Part shown: piece after piece, positions 1-6,873 of the stretch | Numbering within the stretch: position 1 is the stretch's first letter | How the letters are laid out: the number at the start of each line of letters is the position of its first letter | Assembly (NCBI GenBank): GCA_023659985.1 | Contig: JAGXOH010000031.1 | Location: forward strand, 1 to 8,736 | Origin: Candidatus Falkowbacteria bacterium LH_S3 | GTDB taxonomy: Bacteria > Patescibacteriota > Patescibacteriia > Patescibacteriales > JAGXOH01 | DNA length: 8,736 nucleotides | Direction: 5' to 3' | Notes under the pieces: generated by a model | Told to the model about the DNA's origin: nothing | Seen by the model: only the letters and a program-made list of their open reading frames with translations | Databases searched by the model: none | Program-made: the position numbers and the translations under genes

Positions 1-9
1 CAAAATCAA

Positions 10-264
10 TCAAAGGTCGAAAAATAGGTGCACCGATTTCATATGACATTCAACCATTAGGGATTGAGTTTGTTCGTCAACAAATTCTATATTTGATAGA
101 TTTATACGGTGACCATCAAAATCCGTTATTCTTATATATGGATGTTTTGAAATAGTTTTAGAAAGAAGCTTACCTTTTGGCAGTCTCTTTCCTCCTTTAA
201 CAGTTGCGAAATTCCCAAGCTTCACCTCTCGCCACCCATTTTGTTGTTTTACTGTTTTATTCAT
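10..264 (-). pseudogene. hsdS: Truncated N-terminus of type I restriction specificity subunit HsdS
   Basis: HsdS determines the DNA target of a type I restriction-modification complex through two target recognition domains (TRDs). Only 84 codons are open here, against about 400 in an intact HsdS. Residues 11-68 look like the start of the first TRD: GWREVKLG, then a KGGKRLPKG stretch, then YIRITDF and a DGHRINLSNIEFVDE segment. The part that should follow (a GD-v-i-S-i-v-G-t-IG-type strand) is missing, and the frame ends with 15 unrelated residues and a TGA. The start at 264 overlaps the rhuM stop as ATGA, so translation was probably coupled. The family call is firm. Whether the break is a frameshift, an insertion or a rearrangement cannot be settled because only about 50 bases remain before the window edge. 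Confidence 0.75.
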
Positions 265-1271
265 AATGATTTCTTGTTAACTTTTTTCTTCACCTTTGCT
301 TCCACCGCCTTCATACTCTCCAAATACGCTTTTTCCGCCTTACTCGTCGTTTCTGTTTGGTACTTTTTATACTCTGCTTCGGCTTTTTTAATTGCGGTGT
401 CATGACTGATAGATCCGGCATTATCCAAAACCTTGCCGTCAAATGCTTGGATCAGTCGGTCCAGTTGAGCTATCCAGTCTTGCATATACATGGGCTCTTG
501 ATTCATTGCCTTTACCTCCGCCAAGTCAAAGTAGGCAGACACAATATTATTGAGCTTTTTTAGCTCGGTTTCTTGGAGATAATTTTTGGCGATAGTAATA
601 TCTTTTTTGGTTACTTCACCACCGAAAAAAGTAAATATCCCCATAAACGGTTGACCGGCATCCGCTCTTTTGGCGATTATTTCAGCGGCAGTGTGTCCAT
701 AAGCGGCATAGTGAAGCTTGTTTTGTACGATTTTGAAAAAATTGACCGACTCGTTGCTTTTGGGGTGATAGTCAACACTCGTTGCATAAAGATCCAAAAC
801 CTGCCGATACAGTACTTTTTCACTACTGCGAATATCCCGAATGCGATCAAGCAACTCTTTCCAATAATTGCCTCCACCAAGATTTTTGAGTCGCTCATCG
901 TCCATAGTAAAGCCTTTGATGAGATACTCTTTCAGTCTCGCGGTTGCCCATTGGCGGAATTGAGTACCTCGCAAAGACTTCACCCTATATCCAACAGAAA
1001 TAATCACATCGAGATTATAAAAATTAGTCGACTTGGTAGAAAAATCGGAAATTCCGATTTTTCTCATAGAATCTTCAGGAGAAAGCTCTTTTTCTTTGTA
1101 AATATTGATAATATGCTCATTTATAGTTGAGCGCCCCTTCGCAAATAATTCTGCCATCTGATCAATAGTCAGCCACACCGTTTCATCTGCAATCCGCACC
1201 TCAATTCTTGGGCGCCCTTTATCGCCCTTGTAAATAATAATTTGATTATTGTTTAAATTCTTATTTTTCAT
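261..1271 (-). CDS. rhuM: RhuM-family protein encoded inside a type I R-M locus
   Basis: This 336-residue protein belongs to the virulence RhuM family, named from a Salmonella pathogenicity-island gene; its molecular role is not established. Homologues commonly sit between hsdM and hsdS in type I restriction loci, as here. The N-terminal half holds the family signature: TVWLTIDQMAELF with a following RSTINEHI segment (about 31-54, resembling a DNA-binding helix-turn-helix), then FYNLDVIISVGYRVKS (84-99) and RGTQFRQWAT (101-110). Residues 130-270 form a helical region with YRQVLDLYATSVDY and a FFKIVQNKLHYAAYGHTAAE stretch. The tail from about 293 is lysine- and alanine-rich and probably coiled. 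It starts 46 nt after the hsdM stop, and its TGA overlaps the hsdS ATG by 4 nt. Length and motifs look complete, making it the only undamaged gene of the locus. No clear Shine-Dalgarno precedes the start. Confidence 0.87.
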   Translation of the reverse strand: MKNKNLNNNQIIIYKGDKGRPRIEVRIADETVWLTIDQMAELFAKGRSTINEHIINIYKEKELSPEDSMRKIGISDFSTKSTNFYNLDVIISVGYRVKSLRGTQFRQWATARLKEYLIKGFTMDDERLKNLGGGNYWKELLDRIRDIRSSEKVLYRQVLDLYATSVDYHPKSNESVNFFKIVQNKLHYAAYGHTAAEIIAKRADAGQPFMGIFTFFGGEVTKKDITIAKNYLQETELKKLNNIVSAYFDLAEVKAMNQEPMYMQDWIAQLDRLIQAFDGKVLDNAGSISHDTAIKKAEAEYKKYQTETTSKAEKAYLESMKAVEAKVKKKVNKKSL

Positions 1272-1317
1272 AACTAATCTAGCTTAAATTTTCAGAAATC
1301 CGTTTGTTGAGCTGTGC

Positions 1318-2808
1318 TTATTCTTTGATTTGCTCTGCAAGCTCTGCTTTGAGCGTTGTAAATCTTTCAGGAAAATCAAAATCATCTTCTTCCTCGGGAA
1401 GTCCCACATATCGGCCCGGAGAAAGCACAAAATCAAGCTCTTTGATTTTTTCAATTGAAGTTGAACTACAAAAAGCAGGGATGTCTTTATATTTTCCGTC
1501 CGCCTTTCGCCATTCTTGATACGTGCCGGCGACTTTGGCAATATCCTCATCAGAAAACTCCAAAGTGCGACGGTTGATCAGATGACCCAAGTTGCGAGCA
1601 TCAATAAAAAGTATTTCACCGGCTCTGTTTCTATCACCGTTATACCCATGTCGTTTGTTAGAAAGAAACCATAAACAAGCGGGTATTTGTGTATTCAAAA
1701 AAAGTTTTCCCGGTAAATTTACAACACAATCCACCAATCCCGCCTCGATTAAGTTTTTGCGAATAACATCTTCGCCGCTCGTTTTAGAAGTGAGCGATCC
1801 TTTCGCAAGCACAAAGCCCGCCACGCCTTTTGGCGCAAGGTGATAAAGAAAGTGTTGTACCCAGGCAAAGTTGGCATTGCTTGTTGGTGGTTTGCCATAT
1901 TTCCATCTGCCGTCATTTGTCAAAAGCTCACCGCTCCAATCGTCATCATTAAATGGAGGATTAGCAATGACAAAATCAGCTTTCAAATCAGGATGAGCAT
2001 TTTTCAAAAATGAACCTTCGGGGTTCCATTTTACTTGCGAGCCATCAATTCCACGAATAGCGAGGTTCATTCGACACAAGCGATAAGTGGTTTGATTGCT
2101 TTCTTGTCCGTAAATGGAAATATCATCAAGTTTTCCTTGGTGTTCTTGCACAAACTTTTCACTCATTACAAACATTCCGCCGCTACCACAAGCTGGGTCA
2201 AAGACTCTGCCTTTGTACGGTTCAATCATTTCTACAAGTAATTTCACGATTGATTTTGGCGTGTAGAATTGTCCGCCTTTTTTACCTTCTGCCAAAGCAA
2301 ACTTACCCAAAAAATATTCGTACACTTTACCGAGAATGTCTTTTGATTTTGCGGCTTCTCTTCCGAGAGCTACATTACCGATCAAATCAATCAATCCGCC
2401 AAGAGAGGATTTATCTAAGTTTGGTTTTGCAAAAACTTTCGGCAAAATTCCTTTGAGAGTTGGATTTTCTTTTTCAATCAATTCCATTGCGTCGTCGAGG
2501 TCTTTCCCAATGGTCGGAAGTTTGGAACGAGAATGCAAGTATTCCCACCGAGCATTTTTCGGCACCCAAAAAACATTTTCTGCTTTGTATTCATCTTGGT
2601 CTTCGGGGTCTGCTCCTTCAAATTTACCTTTGCCTTCTTTTAGTTTAGTGTGCAGTTCTTCAAAAGAATCAGAAATATATTTGAGAAATATCAAACCAAG
2701 TACTATGTGCTTGTATTCAGCAGCATCAATATTTTTACGAAGTTTATTTGCAGTTTTAAATAGTGATGCTTCAAATTTTTCAGTTTTTATAGTGTTATTT
2801 TTTTTCAT
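1318..2808 (-). CDS. hsdM: Type I restriction-modification N6-adenine methyltransferase HsdM
   Basis: HsdM is the modification subunit: with HsdS it forms an M2S complex that methylates adenine using S-adenosylmethionine, and it is also needed for restriction with HsdR. The 496 residues show an N-terminal HsdM bundle (about 10-140, with YKHIVLGLIFLKYISD at 32-47), GQFYTP (179-184), SAM-binding motif I DPACGSGG (204-211), catalytic motif IV NPPF (283-286), and the C-terminal SPGRYVG (463-469). All catalytic elements are present. The ORF ends in LAEQIKE-TAA, and the same frame continues after the stop with AQLNKRISENLS and a TAG at 1279-1281. That reads like the usual HsdM C-terminal helix, so the stop at 1318-1320 may be a late nonsense mutation. 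The start lies 2 nt after the stop of the upstream regulator, suggesting former translational coupling. No Shine-Dalgarno is visible. Confidence 0.94.
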   Translation of the reverse strand: MKKNNTIKTEKFEASLFKTANKLRKNIDAAEYKHIVLGLIFLKYISDSFEELHTKLKEGKGKFEGADPEDQDEYKAENVFWVPKNARWEYLHSRSKLPTIGKDLDDAMELIEKENPTLKGILPKVFAKPNLDKSSLGGLIDLIGNVALGREAAKSKDILGKVYEYFLGKFALAEGKKGGQFYTPKSIVKLLVEMIEPYKGRVFDPACGSGGMFVMSEKFVQEHQGKLDDISIYGQESNQTTYRLCRMNLAIRGIDGSQVKWNPEGSFLKNAHPDLKADFVIANPPFNDDDWSGELLTNDGRWKYGKPPTSNANFAWVQHFLYHLAPKGVAGFVLAKGSLTSKTSGEDVIRKNLIEAGLVDCVVNLPGKLFLNTQIPACLWFLSNKRHGYNGDRNRAGEILFIDARNLGHLINRRTLEFSDEDIAKVAGTYQEWRKADGKYKDIPAFCSSTSIEKIKELDFVLSPGRYVGLPEEEDDFDFPERFTTLKAELAEQIKE

Positions 2809-2810
2809 AG

Positions 2811-3032
2811 TTATTTCATTAAATCATCAAACGACACGCCTAATGCGTCTACGATTTTTTTAATAGTATCAATGGTGGAAATTTGGAGTTGATCCTGCCT
2901 CAATTTTGGCAGTCATTTGGCAGTCATATGAAAAACCAAATTTGCCTTTTTTGATAAAACATCTTGAGAAATACCAATCTTATTTCGGTATTTTTTTATA
3001 TTCTCAGCTATAATGCTTTTACCTTTTGACAT
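2811..3032 (-). pseudogene. Disrupted XRE/Cro-CI-type HTH regulator upstream of hsdM
   Basis: The start at 3032 opens a small Cro/CI-type helix-turn-helix protein: MSKGKSIIAENIKKYRN, then IGISQDVLSKKANL (helices 1-3). An exact 11-bp tandem duplication (2906-2916 and 2917-2927) shifts the frame and places a TGA at codon 40 (2913-2915). With one copy removed, the reading becomes HMTAKIEAGSTPN, the expected recognition-helix and turn region. A further apparent +1 base near 2880 then returns to the original frame for STIDTIKKIVDALGVSFDDLMK and TAA at 2811. The total of +12 bases explains why start and stop remain in the same frame (74 codons). Repaired, it would be about 69 residues, the normal size for such regulators, which often control restriction genes. 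As it stands, only a 39-residue peptide is made, ending within the DNA-binding domain. It ends 2 nt before hsdM. Confidence 0.8.
2906..2927. repeat. Exact 11-bp tandem duplication inside the XRE regulator
   Basis: The unit TTGGCAGTCAT occurs twice with no gap (2906-2916, 2917-2927). In the minus-strand reading it duplicates ATGACTGCCAA. Because 11 is not a multiple of three it breaks the regulator frame, and the TGA at 2913-2915 overlaps an ATG (as ATGA) formed at the junction of the two copies. Such short tandem repeats arise by replication slippage and can be lost the same way. Confidence 0.95.
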
Positions 3033-3213
3033 AATTAGTAGTAAATATTTATTGTTGTTTAATAAAGTAACATAATATAAATACATTATTAACTTATATG
3101 TATAATATATCAGATTTTTATCAATAAAGATGTTTTGGTTAAAATTTTCAAAACAGCCTTTGACAACTTCTTAGAATCAAAGGATCTTTGGTGTAGCTAA
3201 GTTTTATTTTATG
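3033..3213. other. AT-rich intergenic region between tRNA-Asn and the R-M locus
   Basis: This 181-nt stretch separates the core block from the restriction locus and must hold the promoter of the regulator-hsdM-rhuM-hsdS unit. Positions 3072-3125 are very AT-rich with several TATAAT-like hexamers on the minus strand, but I find no well-spaced -35/-10 pair to name. Nearer the tRNA, 3170-3201 can fold into a nested hairpin: outer arms CTTAG/CTAAG (3170-3174, 3197-3201) and inner arms CAAAG/CTTTG (3178-3182, 3186-3190). The T-rich run beside it lies on the plus-strand 3' side, so it is not a standard terminator for the minus-strand tRNA. No ORF is visible. Confidence 0.5.
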
Positions 3214-3285
3214 CTCCCGGGGTCGGATTCGAACCGACGACCAATTGGTTAACAGCCAACTGCGCTACCGCTGCGCTACCCGGGA
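3214..3285 (-). tRNA. tRNA-Asn (anticodon GTT)
   Basis: The minus strand folds into a standard 72-nt cloverleaf. It has a 7-bp acceptor (TCCCGGG with CCCGGGA), a D-stem GCGC/GCGC with loop AGCGGTA, an anticodon stem GTTGG/CCAAT closed by one G-T pair, a loop CTGTTAA giving anticodon GTT (Asn), a 5-nt variable loop, and a T-stem GTCGG/CCGAC with the invariant TTCGAAT loop. The discriminator is G, as expected for tRNA-Asn. CCA is not encoded: the bases after the discriminator are CAT, so CCA must be added by nucleotidyltransferase. It lies 75 nt after the rpoD stop with its own promoter in between. Its 3' end faces the restriction locus. Confidence 0.97.
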
Positions 3286-3309
3286 ATATTTTTTATTTTT
3301 ACAAACTAT

Positions 3310-3338
3310 ATAATATTTAAATTTGATTATATCGTCAA
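3310..3338 (-). promoter_or_regulatory. Sigma70-type promoter for tRNA-Asn
   Basis: On the minus strand, TTGACG (3333-3338) is followed by exactly 17 nt and TATTAT (3310-3315). Each hexamer matches the housekeeping consensus at 5 of 6 positions. The predicted start near 3303 would give a leader of about 17 nt before the tRNA 5' end at 3285. It lies in the rpoD-tRNA gap, so the tRNA can be transcribed independently of rpoD. Confidence 0.75.
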
Positions 3339-3360
3339 TACTTAAAAATATATTTTTATT

Positions 3361-4926
3361 TTAGTAATCCTTTAATTTTTCTATATCTTCCTTTTTTCTT
3401 ATTTTTTCTAAAGCCTTGGCTTCAATTTGCCTGATTCGTTCACGGGTAACATCAAATTCTCTGCCTACCTCTTCTAAGGTATGAGTAACTCCGTCGGTTA
3501 AACCGAATCTCATCTCTAATATTTTTTGCTCTCTGGGAACTAAACTGGAAACGATGTCTTTCACATAATCCCTTAATAGATGGAGAGCTGCTCTTCTATC
3601 CGGACTAACATTTTTAACATCTTCAATAAAATCTTCCAAAGTAGAATCCTCATCCTCGTCTCCGACCGTAGTCTCTAAAGAAATAGTACCTTGGGATATT
3701 TTCATAATATAGCGGACTTTATCAAGCTCCTCCTCCATTTCAGTGGCAATTTCTTCAGGCAAGGGCTCTCTACCCAAGTCTTGAATCAATCTCCTTTCTA
3801 TTTGCTGGAATTTATTAATAGTTTCCACCATATGCACCGGGATGCGAATAGTTCTAGATTGGTCTGCCAAGGCCCGAGTAATCGCCTGTCTTATCCACCA
3901 AGTGGCGTAAGTGGAAAATTTATACCCTTTTCTATATTCAAATTTTTCCACAGCTCTAAACAAACCTATATTTCCTTCTTGAATAAGATCAAGTAAGCTT
4001 AGCCCCTTAGTTCCGGCAAACTTTTTAGCAATAGAAACCACCAACCTAAGATTAGCCTCAATCATTCTTCTCTCTGCCTCTATATTTCCCCTTTCTTTTT
4101 TCTTAGCCAACTCCACCTCTTCTTCACCTGTTAAGAGGGGTACTTTGCCGATCTCCTTTAGATACATTTGAATAGAATCAGAACTAATATTAGACAAATC
4201 AATATTAAGCTGAGGAGCAACAATGGTGGTATCTTTCTTGTCTTGTTTTAACGGCTTATCCTCTATCTCTTCCAGTCCAGTGGGAATAGCTTTTGACCTA
4301 GTGGAAGCATCTAAAATTTTACCCGTATCTTCGTATATTTGAATACTATTGTTCTGCAATCCCCCTAAAAACTCTTCATATTCATATGTATAATCTTCAA
4401 GTTGGTTAAAAATATGCAATATCTCAGTTTCAGTTAAAAAACCTCTGCTTTTACCTTTGACAAGTAATTTTTTTAATTGTTCCTCAGCCGGAGGAGATGC
4501 CGGCTTACTTTTTATTTTCTTGGTCGAAATAGTCTTTGCCTTAGTTATTGCCGGCTTTTTAGTAGGCGCCTTTTTCTGGGTAGCGGATATTTGTTTCTTA
4601 GAAGCCTTTTTTGCCTTATTGGTTTTAGAGGAAGGGACGGTAGTTTTTCCCTTGCCACTTGCAGTGGTTTTTTTCTTGTCGCTTGCGGTAGTTTTTTTAT
4701 TTTTAGTGGCAACTGTTTTCTTGACGGTTGCTTCCTTCTTAGCGCCTGCCTGAACTGTTGTTTCCTTTTTATCTTGAGACTTGGTTTTCCCGGGTTGTTT
4801 TTTTACTAACCCACCTTTGGTTTTGATATTTGAAACACCTTTTTTTTTGCTATATCCTGTACTTACTTTAGCCTGAGAAGCAGAGCTTTTTTTAACAGTT
4901 TCTTTTTTATTGGTAATTTTTGCCAT
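3361..4926 (-). CDS. rpoD: Principal RNA polymerase sigma factor RpoD (sigma70/SigA)
   Basis: This is the housekeeping sigma factor, which directs core RNA polymerase to -35/-10 promoters. The 521 residues contain an extended low-complexity Lys/Thr/Ala/Ser tail (1-148), a region 1.1-like segment (about 149-200, KGKSRGFLTETEI), and region 1.2 (about 250-281, IQMYLKEIGKVPLLTGEEE). Region 2 (about 290-365) includes the core-binding LIQEGNIGLFRAVEKFEY and the -10-melting/recognition helix KFSTYATWWIRQAITRA. Region 3 is at about 366-445. Region 4 carries the -35-reading helix VTRERIRQIEAKAL (493-506). All conserved regions are intact. It follows dnaG by 10 nt and was probably co-transcribed with it. 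The start at 4926 has no Shine-Dalgarno, but the lysine-rich reading begins immediately after it. The two promoters identified in this window fit what these helices are expected to recognise. Confidence 0.97.
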   Translation of the reverse strand: MAKITNKKETVKKSSASQAKVSTGYSKKKGVSNIKTKGGLVKKQPGKTKSQDKKETTVQAGAKKEATVKKTVATKNKKTTASDKKKTTASGKGKTTVPSSKTNKAKKASKKQISATQKKAPTKKPAITKAKTISTKKIKSKPASPPAEEQLKKLLVKGKSRGFLTETEILHIFNQLEDYTYEYEEFLGGLQNNSIQIYEDTGKILDASTRSKAIPTGLEEIEDKPLKQDKKDTTIVAPQLNIDLSNISSDSIQMYLKEIGKVPLLTGEEEVELAKKKERGNIEAERRMIEANLRLVVSIAKKFAGTKGLSLLDLIQEGNIGLFRAVEKFEYRKGYKFSTYATWWIRQAITRALADQSRTIRIPVHMVETINKFQQIERRLIQDLGREPLPEEIATEMEEELDKVRYIMKISQGTISLETTVGDEDEDSTLEDFIEDVKNVSPDRRAALHLLRDYVKDIVSSLVPREQKILEMRFGLTDGVTHTLEEVGREFDVTRERIRQIEAKALEKIRKKEDIEKLKDY

Positions 4927-4936
4927 AATTTAAAAT

Positions 4937-6793
4937 TTAATACTCAAGTAACTCTTCATCAGATAGCGCTTTTAATTCTTTCATTAATTCTTCTACTTTT
5001 TCAGAGTCATTCTCTTTCTCTGACTCCGCTATCATCTTCTCAACTTCCTTTTTTCTATAATGAATAAAAGTTACTTTTAAAATTTTTAGAGTATTTATAA
5101 TTTCTTTTTTAACTTGATCCGAAGTTAAATTATAAAATTCTTTATCACCTAAAATTACCAACTTATCCAATAGTTTAAGTTGGCTATATTGATTATTGTT
5201 TTCAGCTGAAGAAATAGTATTTGATGTTATTGATCGCTTTAACTCGTTATAGTCCAACTCATTCTGGACATCTTTAATATTGTTGCTATTATAATATAAA
5301 ATTAGTTTTTTGTAAAACGATTTGTTTTCTGATCCAAAGATTTCATCAATACTTAAGTGGGCTATAACATATTCTAAAAATGCCGGGAATTTAACCAATA
5401 AAGACAAAAGCATCTCTGAAAGCATCTCCTCTCTACTTCTTCTTGACCACACATCTTCTGTTTGGTGAGCTTCCCGGTCTTGACTGCTTTGATCAGATGA
5501 TACTTGTCTGTCTTGAGGTAAGGATTCCCTTAATAACATCTCATCAGTATTTAATTCTTCAGCTAATTTTCTAATCCATTCATTTTTTTCAATTTTATTT
5601 TTTATTTTAGCTATTAAGGGCAACAGTCTGGCGGCTGCTTCTTTCTTGCCGTTAATCGTTGATATATCCAGATCTTTGAGTTTGGTTTCAAAATAATACT
5701 CCATTATATGTTTAGCTTTGGCAATGGCTTGTTTAAATTCTTCAGGATTATTTTTTATTAATTCATCAGGATCGTTGCCTTCTGGAAGAATTACTACTCG
5801 CACATTTAAATCTTCTTTTATAGCCTCCTGAATTCCTTTATCAGCCGCTATTTGACCGGCTGAATCCATATCAAATGCTAAATAAATATTTTTTGTATAT
5901 CTTTTTAATCTTTGCAATTGATCCTCTGTCAAAGCTGTGCCAGAACTGGCAACTACATTTTTAAAACCATGTTGATGGGCGGTAATAACATCCATTTGTC
6001 CCTCGGTTATTATAGAGTAATCATTGCTCTTTATATTCATTTTAGCCTTAAAAAGACCGAACAGAATCAAGCTTTTATTATAAATCATTGTCTGTGGACT
6101 GTTGATGTATTTACCCAATTTTTCAGTTTCCTGTTTATCTGGTCTGACTCTTGCTGAAAAAGCTACTACATTTCCGTTAAAGTCATTTATAGGGAACATT
6201 ATTCTCCCCCTAAATCTATTATAATATCTTTCTATCCCCTCTTTTTTTACAGAAAGTCCTGCTTGAAATATCTCCCTATCTGTATAACTTTTTTGTTTCA
6301 AAATATTAATAATGTCATCCCAACTATTAGGACTATAACCTAATTGCCAATTAGAAATAGTATCTTCAGTAAGCCCTCTTTGTTTTAAATATTTTCTTGC
6401 TGGCTCAGCTTCTGATGATTCTTGTAATTTTTGGTAATAAAAATTAGTGGCAGTTTCCATTATATCCAATAATCTGTTTCTTTGAGATGTCACTTGTGAA
6501 TTTTGGCGTCTTAGAGTCACTCCCGCCTTGGGAGCCAGCATACGTAACGCTTCTATAAAAGAAACTCCTTCTATTTCCATTACAAAGCTGATAACATCAC
6601 CTCCCCTGTTGCAACCAAAACAATGCCAGATCTGTTTTTCAGCTGACACCATAAATGACTGGGTTTTCTCTCTATGAAAAGGACATAGAGCCTGAAAGTT
6701 ACTTCCACTGGCCTTTAATTGGATGTATTCTCTAATAACATCCACTATATCTAATCTGGATTTTATTTCTTCTGATGAATTCATAAAATTCAT
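4937..6793 (-). CDS. dnaG: DNA primase DnaG
   Basis: DnaG makes the RNA primers for leading- and lagging-strand DNA synthesis with the replicative helicase. The 618 residues show an N-terminal CHC2 zinc-binding domain with Cys37, His40, Cys58 and Cys61 (CPFH and CFGC). The catalytic core has YNRFRGRIMFPI (191-202), followed by the Toprim domain with Glu264 (ITEGQMD), Asp308/Asp310 (AFDMD) and DPDE at 341-344. These are the metal-binding acidic residues of the active site. The C-terminal region (about 450-618), which in other bacteria binds DnaB, is only weakly recognisable and ends in a charged coiled-coil-like helix (580-615). An in-frame second ATG four codons in could be the true start, since neither has a clear ribosome binding site. 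A gap of 80 nt separates it from the upstream gene and 10 nt from rpoD. The length is normal for the family. Confidence 0.97.
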   Translation of the reverse strand: MNFMNSSEEIKSRLDIVDVIREYIQLKASGSNFQALCPFHREKTQSFMVSAEKQIWHCFGCNRGGDVISFVMEIEGVSFIEALRMLAPKAGVTLRRQNSQVTSQRNRLLDIMETATNFYYQKLQESSEAEPARKYLKQRGLTEDTISNWQLGYSPNSWDDIINILKQKSYTDREIFQAGLSVKKEGIERYYNRFRGRIMFPINDFNGNVVAFSARVRPDKQETEKLGKYINSPQTMIYNKSLILFGLFKAKMNIKSNDYSIITEGQMDVITAHQHGFKNVVASSGTALTEDQLQRLKRYTKNIYLAFDMDSAGQIAADKGIQEAIKEDLNVRVVILPEGNDPDELIKNNPEEFKQAIAKAKHIMEYYFETKLKDLDISTINGKKEAAARLLPLIAKIKNKIEKNEWIRKLAEELNTDEMLLRESLPQDRQVSSDQSSQDREAHQTEDVWSRRSREEMLSEMLLSLLVKFPAFLEYVIAHLSIDEIFGSENKSFYKKLILYYNSNNIKDVQNELDYNELKRSITSNTISSAENNNQYSQLKLLDKLVILGDKEFYNLTSDQVKKEIINTLKILKVTFIHYRKKEVEKMIAESEKENDSEKVEELMKELKALSDEELLEY

Positions 6794-6873
6794 TGCTCTA
6801 CCACTTTATTGCTCAATTGTTGATTATTTTTTCAATAAGAAGATAATGGAGTAATGGGGCGATATAAAAACCT

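Noticed and set aside
573..1130. Plus-strand open frame of 185 codons opposite rhuM
   Set aside because: It lies wholly antisense to a well-supported RhuM gene, its translation has no recognisable motif, and no promoter or ribosome site precedes it. It is a shadow of the opposite coding strand.
2336..2863. Plus-strand open frame of 175 codons opposite hsdM and the regulator
   Set aside because: It is antisense to HsdM, with serine- and phenylalanine-rich translation typical of reverse-frame shadows. It crosses the pseudogene without relation to it.
2811..3032. TGA read as glycine or another amino acid in the regulator (recoded genetic code of SR1/Gracilibacteria)
   Set aside because: Reading through the TGA gives an intermediate frame without HTH character, so it does not rescue the protein. 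The long genes dnaG, rpoD and hsdM contain no in-frame TGA, and rhuM and hsdS end on TGA, which fits the standard code.
3072..3125. Specific promoter for the R-M operon
   Set aside because: Several TATAAT-like hexamers occur on the minus strand, but none has a reasonable -35 at 16-18 nt. In such AT-rich DNA they are expected by chance.
3170..3201. Intrinsic terminator after tRNA-Asn
   Set aside because: The nested hairpin has short 5-bp arms, and the T-run is on the plus-strand 3' side. No plus-strand gene reads into it, and the minus strand has no T-run after the stem.
4457..4809. Plus-strand hydrophobic frames opposite the rpoD tail, looking like membrane proteins
   Set aside because: They are the reverse complement of lysine-rich codons (AAA/AAG become TTT/CTT), which always yields Phe/Leu-rich pseudo-membrane sequence.
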